A stretch of 64,000 nt of DNA, taken from contig NZ_JASERU010000005.1 of NCBI RefSeq assembly GCF_030504985.1, positions 62,001 to 126,000 on the forward strand, given 5' to 3'. How positions within the stretch are numbered: the first letter of the stretch is position 1; every line of letters starts with the position of its first letter. The position numbers and the translations under genes are program-made. The notes under the pieces are model-generated. The model was given only the letters and a program-made list of their open reading frames with translations, did no database searches and had not been told where the DNA came from. Positions 61,719 to 64,000 of this stretch are shown piece after piece. This stretch comes from Fulvimonas sp. R45 (GTDB lineage: Bacteria; Pseudomonadota; Gammaproteobacteria; Xanthomonadales; Rhodanobacteraceae).

Positions 61719-62771
61719 TCAACGCAGGAACGGCTCGGCAATCGCCAGCACGGTGCGGTAGGGCTCGGGATTGTTGCGGTTGCTGAGCAGGACCACCGTG
61801 AGGTGCTGCTTCGGCCAGCGCACGATCACGTTGCGGAAGCCGATGCTTTCGCCCGAGTGCCACAGCGTGTCGCCGGTGATGCGCCAGCCATAGCCGTAGT
61901 CGGCCTGGTACGGCTCGCCCACGACCTTCGCGTGCGGGCTGAAGGCGAGCTTGCGCGAGGCGTCGCTGAGCAGGCGGTCGTCGTAGAGCGCGGCGTCCCA
62001 TTTCGCCAGGTCGTCGATGCTGGAGTAGATGCCGCCGTCGCCGCGGGTGGCGCTGGTCAGGTCCTGGTCGGTGCGTTGCCATTGGCCGTTCGCCTGGCTG
62101 TAGCCGTAGGCGCGATGGGGCACGGTCTTGGCGTCGTGCACGTAGAGCAGGGTGTGGTCCATGTGCAGCGGCCTGAAGATGCGCCGCGCGAGGAAGTCCT
62201 GCAGCGGCAGGCCGGACGCCTTCTCCACCACCAGGCCGAGCAGCACGTAGCCGGTGTTGCTGTAGCGGTAGGCGCTGCCGGGCGGGAAGTAGCCGTGCGT
62301 GGTGGCGCCGATCATGCGCAGCACGTCGCCATCGTCGAGCTGTTTCGTGGTGCCCGGCGGAATCAGGTCCTCGTAGTCGAGCAGGCCGCCGGTGTGGCAG
62401 AGCAATTCGCTGAGCGTCACCTGGTCGGTGAAGGCCGGCAGCGAGGGCAGCCAGTGGCGGATCGAGTCGTCGAGCTTCAGCTTGCCGTCCTGCGCCAGCA
62501 GCAGGATCGCGGCGGCGGTGAACTGCTTGGTGACGGAGGCGAGGCGGTAGTCGGTGGCGGAGGTGGCGGCGACATGGTGTTCCAGGTCGGCCATGCCGTA
62601 GCCGCGGTCGAGCAGCGGCTTGCCGTCCTTGACCACCAGCAGCGAGGCGCCGGGGACGTCGCCGGTGTATTTCTGCATCAGGCGGTTGGCGTTGCGGATG
62701 GCGTCGGCGGTGGAGGCGTGGGCGATGCCGGCTACCAGCAACAGTGAGGCAAGGGTTGTGGCGACGCGCAT
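61719..62771 (-). CDS. Secreted class C-type serine hydrolase (beta-lactamase/PBP-like)
   Basis: 350 residues: signal peptide (LASLLLVAGIAHAS), SxxK in RLASVTKQFTAAAIL (nucleophile Ser about 79), YxN in YRYSNTGYVLLG, and an HSGESIGF motif in place of KTG. This pattern suits D-Ala peptidases or esterases more than true AmpC beta-lactamase. It lies in the cell-wall gene set between an amidase and a D-Ala-D-Ala dipeptidase. Confidence 0.9.
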   Translation of the reverse strand: MRVATTLASLLLVAGIAHASTADAIRNANRLMQKYTGDVPGASLLVVKDGKPLLDRGYGMADLEHHVAATSATDYRLASVTKQFTAAAILLLAQDGKLKLDDSIRHWLPSLPAFTDQVTLSELLCHTGGLLDYEDLIPPGTTKQLDDGDVLRMIGATTHGYFPPGSAYRYSNTGYVLLGLVVEKASGLPLQDFLARRIFRPLHMDHTLLYVHDAKTVPHRAYGYSQANGQWQRTDQDLTSATRGDGGIYSSIDDLAKWDAALYDDRLLSDASRKLAFSPHAKVVGEPYQADYGYGWRITGDTLWHSGESIGFRNVIVRWPKQHLTVVLLSNRNNPEPYRTVLAIAEPFLR

Positions 62772-62799
62772 GGCGGTTCTCCGGAGCGTTGATGCTTTA

Positions 62800-62910
62800 G
62801 CCCCTCTCCCGTCGGGAGAGGGGTTGGGGTGAGGGTTCGGTATCGCTGCAACGCCCGGCTTTGCCCGTACCCTCACCCGCCTGCCGGCACCCTCTCCCGA
62901 CGGGAGAGGG
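62800..62910. repeat. Dispersed palindromic repeat, family D, intergenic copy
   Basis: Outer hairpins CCCTCTCCCGTCGGGAGAGG and CCCTCTCCCGACGGGAGAGG enclose GGGTGAGGGTTCGG ... CGTACCCTCACCC. The same architecture is found inside the E2 gene at 13398-13510. Confidence 0.9.
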
Positions 62911-62945
62911 ATTCGGGCATGCAGGGTACGGCAGTGATGAAGCGA

Positions 62946-63665
62946 TCATTGCACCGGCACGTCGTACAACGTGTGCGGGGCGGGCTCGGGCGACAGGGTG
63001 TAGTGCCACCATTCCATCGTGTAGTTCTCGAACCCCTCGCGTTCCATCGCCGCGCGCAGGCGGTGGCGGTTGGCAAGCTGCGCGGCGCTGATCCCGGGCG
63101 CGTCGGTGTGGGCGCGCACGCCGAACCAGTCGAAGCCGGTGCCCATGTCCAGCGGCGCGCAGTGCGTGCCGTCGGCGGCGCAGCGTTCCATGGTCAGGTC
63201 GACGGTGGCGCCGCGGCTGTGGCCGGAGACGGAGGCGATGTAGACGCCGAGCAGTTGCGACTTGTCCAGGTTCGGATAGTGCTGCGGCTTGGTGCGCTGG
63301 TCGGAGAGGTCGTGCGCCCAGTGCACGAAGTCGGCGACCGCGCGGGCGGGGCGGTAGCAGTCCCACAGCTTCAGCCGCTCGTGCCGCGCGCGCAGCTCGT
63401 GCTCGACCCGCGCCAGCGCCTGGGCGACCGGGCGCAGCAGCAGGCACTTCGGCGCGAGGTAGCCGTGCACCGGCCGGCCGACGAAGTTGTCGCTGCCGGC
63501 GTACTTGATGTCCTCGGCGATGTCGGGCACCAGGCTGCGGATGTCGACCAGGCCGGCCTGTGCCGCGGTCTTCGCGGGCGAGAGCTGTGGCGCCTGTCCG
63601 GCGTGCACTGCATGGGGCGCGAAGGCCAGCGCGAAGAGCGCGATGGGCAGGAAGCGGGATGTCAT
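62946..63665 (-). CDS. ddpX: D-alanyl-D-alanine dipeptidase (VanX/DdpX family)
   Basis: 239-residue secreted zinc dipeptidase (signal peptide IALFALAFAPHAVHAG). Zinc and catalytic motifs: SGHSRGATVDLTMERC (His, Asp) and MEWWHYTL (catalytic Glu and zinc His). Related DdpX enzymes use D-Ala-D-Ala as a carbon source in stationary phase; here it probably acts in peptidoglycan recycling. Its ATG overlaps the stop of the upstream hydrolase gene (ATGA), so they are co-translated. Confidence 0.94.
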   Translation of the reverse strand: MTSRFLPIALFALAFAPHAVHAGQAPQLSPAKTAAQAGLVDIRSLVPDIAEDIKYAGSDNFVGRPVHGYLAPKCLLLRPVAQALARVEHELRARHERLKLWDCYRPARAVADFVHWAHDLSDQRTKPQHYPNLDKSQLLGVYIASVSGHSRGATVDLTMERCAADGTHCAPLDMGTGFDWFGVRAHTDAPGISAAQLANRHRLRAAMEREGFENYTMEWWHYTLSPEPAPHTLYDVPVQ

Positions 63666-64000
63666 GGGCAGTCCCCCGTGCGGGTGAAGTGCAGGTCCTC
63701 GTAGTCGGAGCTGAAGTCGCCCAGCGCATCGACCTTGGCCATGGTCAGCGTGGCGGCTTGTCCGCCCTGCGCGGGATGCAGGTCCAGCCAGGCGTCGGGC
63801 GCCACGTTGCGGTTGGTCCAGCGCACCAGGTCGCGGCTGCCCAGGCGCATCACGTCGCCATTGAGCCGGGGCGACTTGGCGACGGCGAAGTGCACGCGGC
63901 CGTTGTTCGGGCACAGTGTCATCTCGCCGAGCCAGGGGTCGCGGTAGCGACCGGTCCAGGCCGCCAGGGCGGCGGGCGCGACCGGCTGGGCGGCGGCGGT
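63662..64000 (-). CDS. C-terminal part of a serine hydrolase with DUF3471-like tail, 5' end beyond window
   Basis: The last 112 residues of a protein entering from the right edge: AAWTGRYRDPWLGEMTLCPNNGRVHFAVAKSPRLNGDV...DLHFTRTGDCP. This matches the DUF3471-type C-terminal domain often fused to class C beta-lactamase-like serine hydrolases. The catalytic part lies outside. The stop overlaps the ddpX start. Confidence 0.75.
   Translation of the reverse strand, partial: TAAAQPVAPAALAAWTGRYRDPWLGEMTLCPNNGRVHFAVAKSPRLNGDVMRLGSRDLVRWTNRNVAPDAWLDLHPAQGGQAATLTMAKVDALGDFSSDYEDLHFTRTGDCP

Overview
The window is chromosomal DNA of a high-GC gammaproteobacterium of the Xanthomonadales. The best inference is a Rhodanobacter-type organism of the family Rhodanobacteraceae. 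The supporting evidence is: a copper nitrite reductase fused to cytochrome c next to an Fnr-type regulator and NnrS; a full cbb3 oxidase operon; a class I aldolase; a yeast-type-length PurC; a homogentisate pathway; and several families of palindromic intergenic repeats typical of xanthomonads. The genus is inferred from gene content, not proven. No rRNA, tRNA, CRISPR array, prophage or insertion-sequence transposase was found.

Layout. 1-3419 (minus): start of a Flp/Tad pilus operon (flp, cpaA, tadE, cpaB, cpaC), cut by the window edge. 4036-11918: an AraC-family regulator, a 1,839-residue trimeric autotransporter adhesin with eight near-identical 42-43-residue repeats, and its TpgA-like peptidoglycan-anchoring lipoprotein. 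12180-19568: a VOC protein, a 2-oxoacid dehydrogenase operon (E1 alpha, E1 beta, E2), kynA, a POT peptide transporter and a MarR regulator. 19583-23796: a tyrosine/homogentisate operon (hppD, hmgA, fahA). Its promoter has a perfect palindrome exactly filling the -35/-10 spacer, its leader holds four tandem 30-bp palindromes, and a GIY-YIG nuclease gene bracketed by two long palindromes is inserted in it. 23984-28703: nirK, fnr, nnrS, a small membrane protein and tpx. 29258-35485 (minus): ccoNOQP, a small membrane protein, ccoI, ccoS and a truncated haemoglobin, almost all overlapping by 4 bases.

35678-48870: central carbon metabolism (gapA, pyk, fba, tkt, rpe) interspersed with an S1/P1 nuclease, a TonB_C-like secreted protein, two tandem beta-barrel paralogues, small membrane proteins, an SMR transporter, purC, a cytochrome c and a DjlA-like co-chaperone. 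49226-52780: a tiny membrane peptide and a translationally coupled response regulator / secreted protein / histidine kinase operon. 52911-57966 (minus): an S9 peptidase and a large TonB-dependent receptor. 58343-60471: trpE overlapping a secreted chorismate-lyase-like gene. 60724-64000 (minus): a cell-wall set comprising an AmpD-type amidase, a serine beta-lactamase-like hydrolase, a D-Ala-D-Ala dipeptidase and the C-terminus of a second hydrolase with a DUF3471-like tail.

How the genes work together. Fnr probably senses low oxygen and drives the cbb3 oxidase and nitrogen-oxide genes; Fnr-like boxes sit before ccoN and nnrS. The MarR protein probably represses tyrosine degradation. The adhesin and TpgA form a secretion and anchoring pair. 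At least four dispersed palindromic repeat families occur. One copy is translated in frame inside the E2 linker, and another family brackets the GIY-YIG gene. That cassette is the most likely candidate here for an under-described mobile or repeat-maintenance system.
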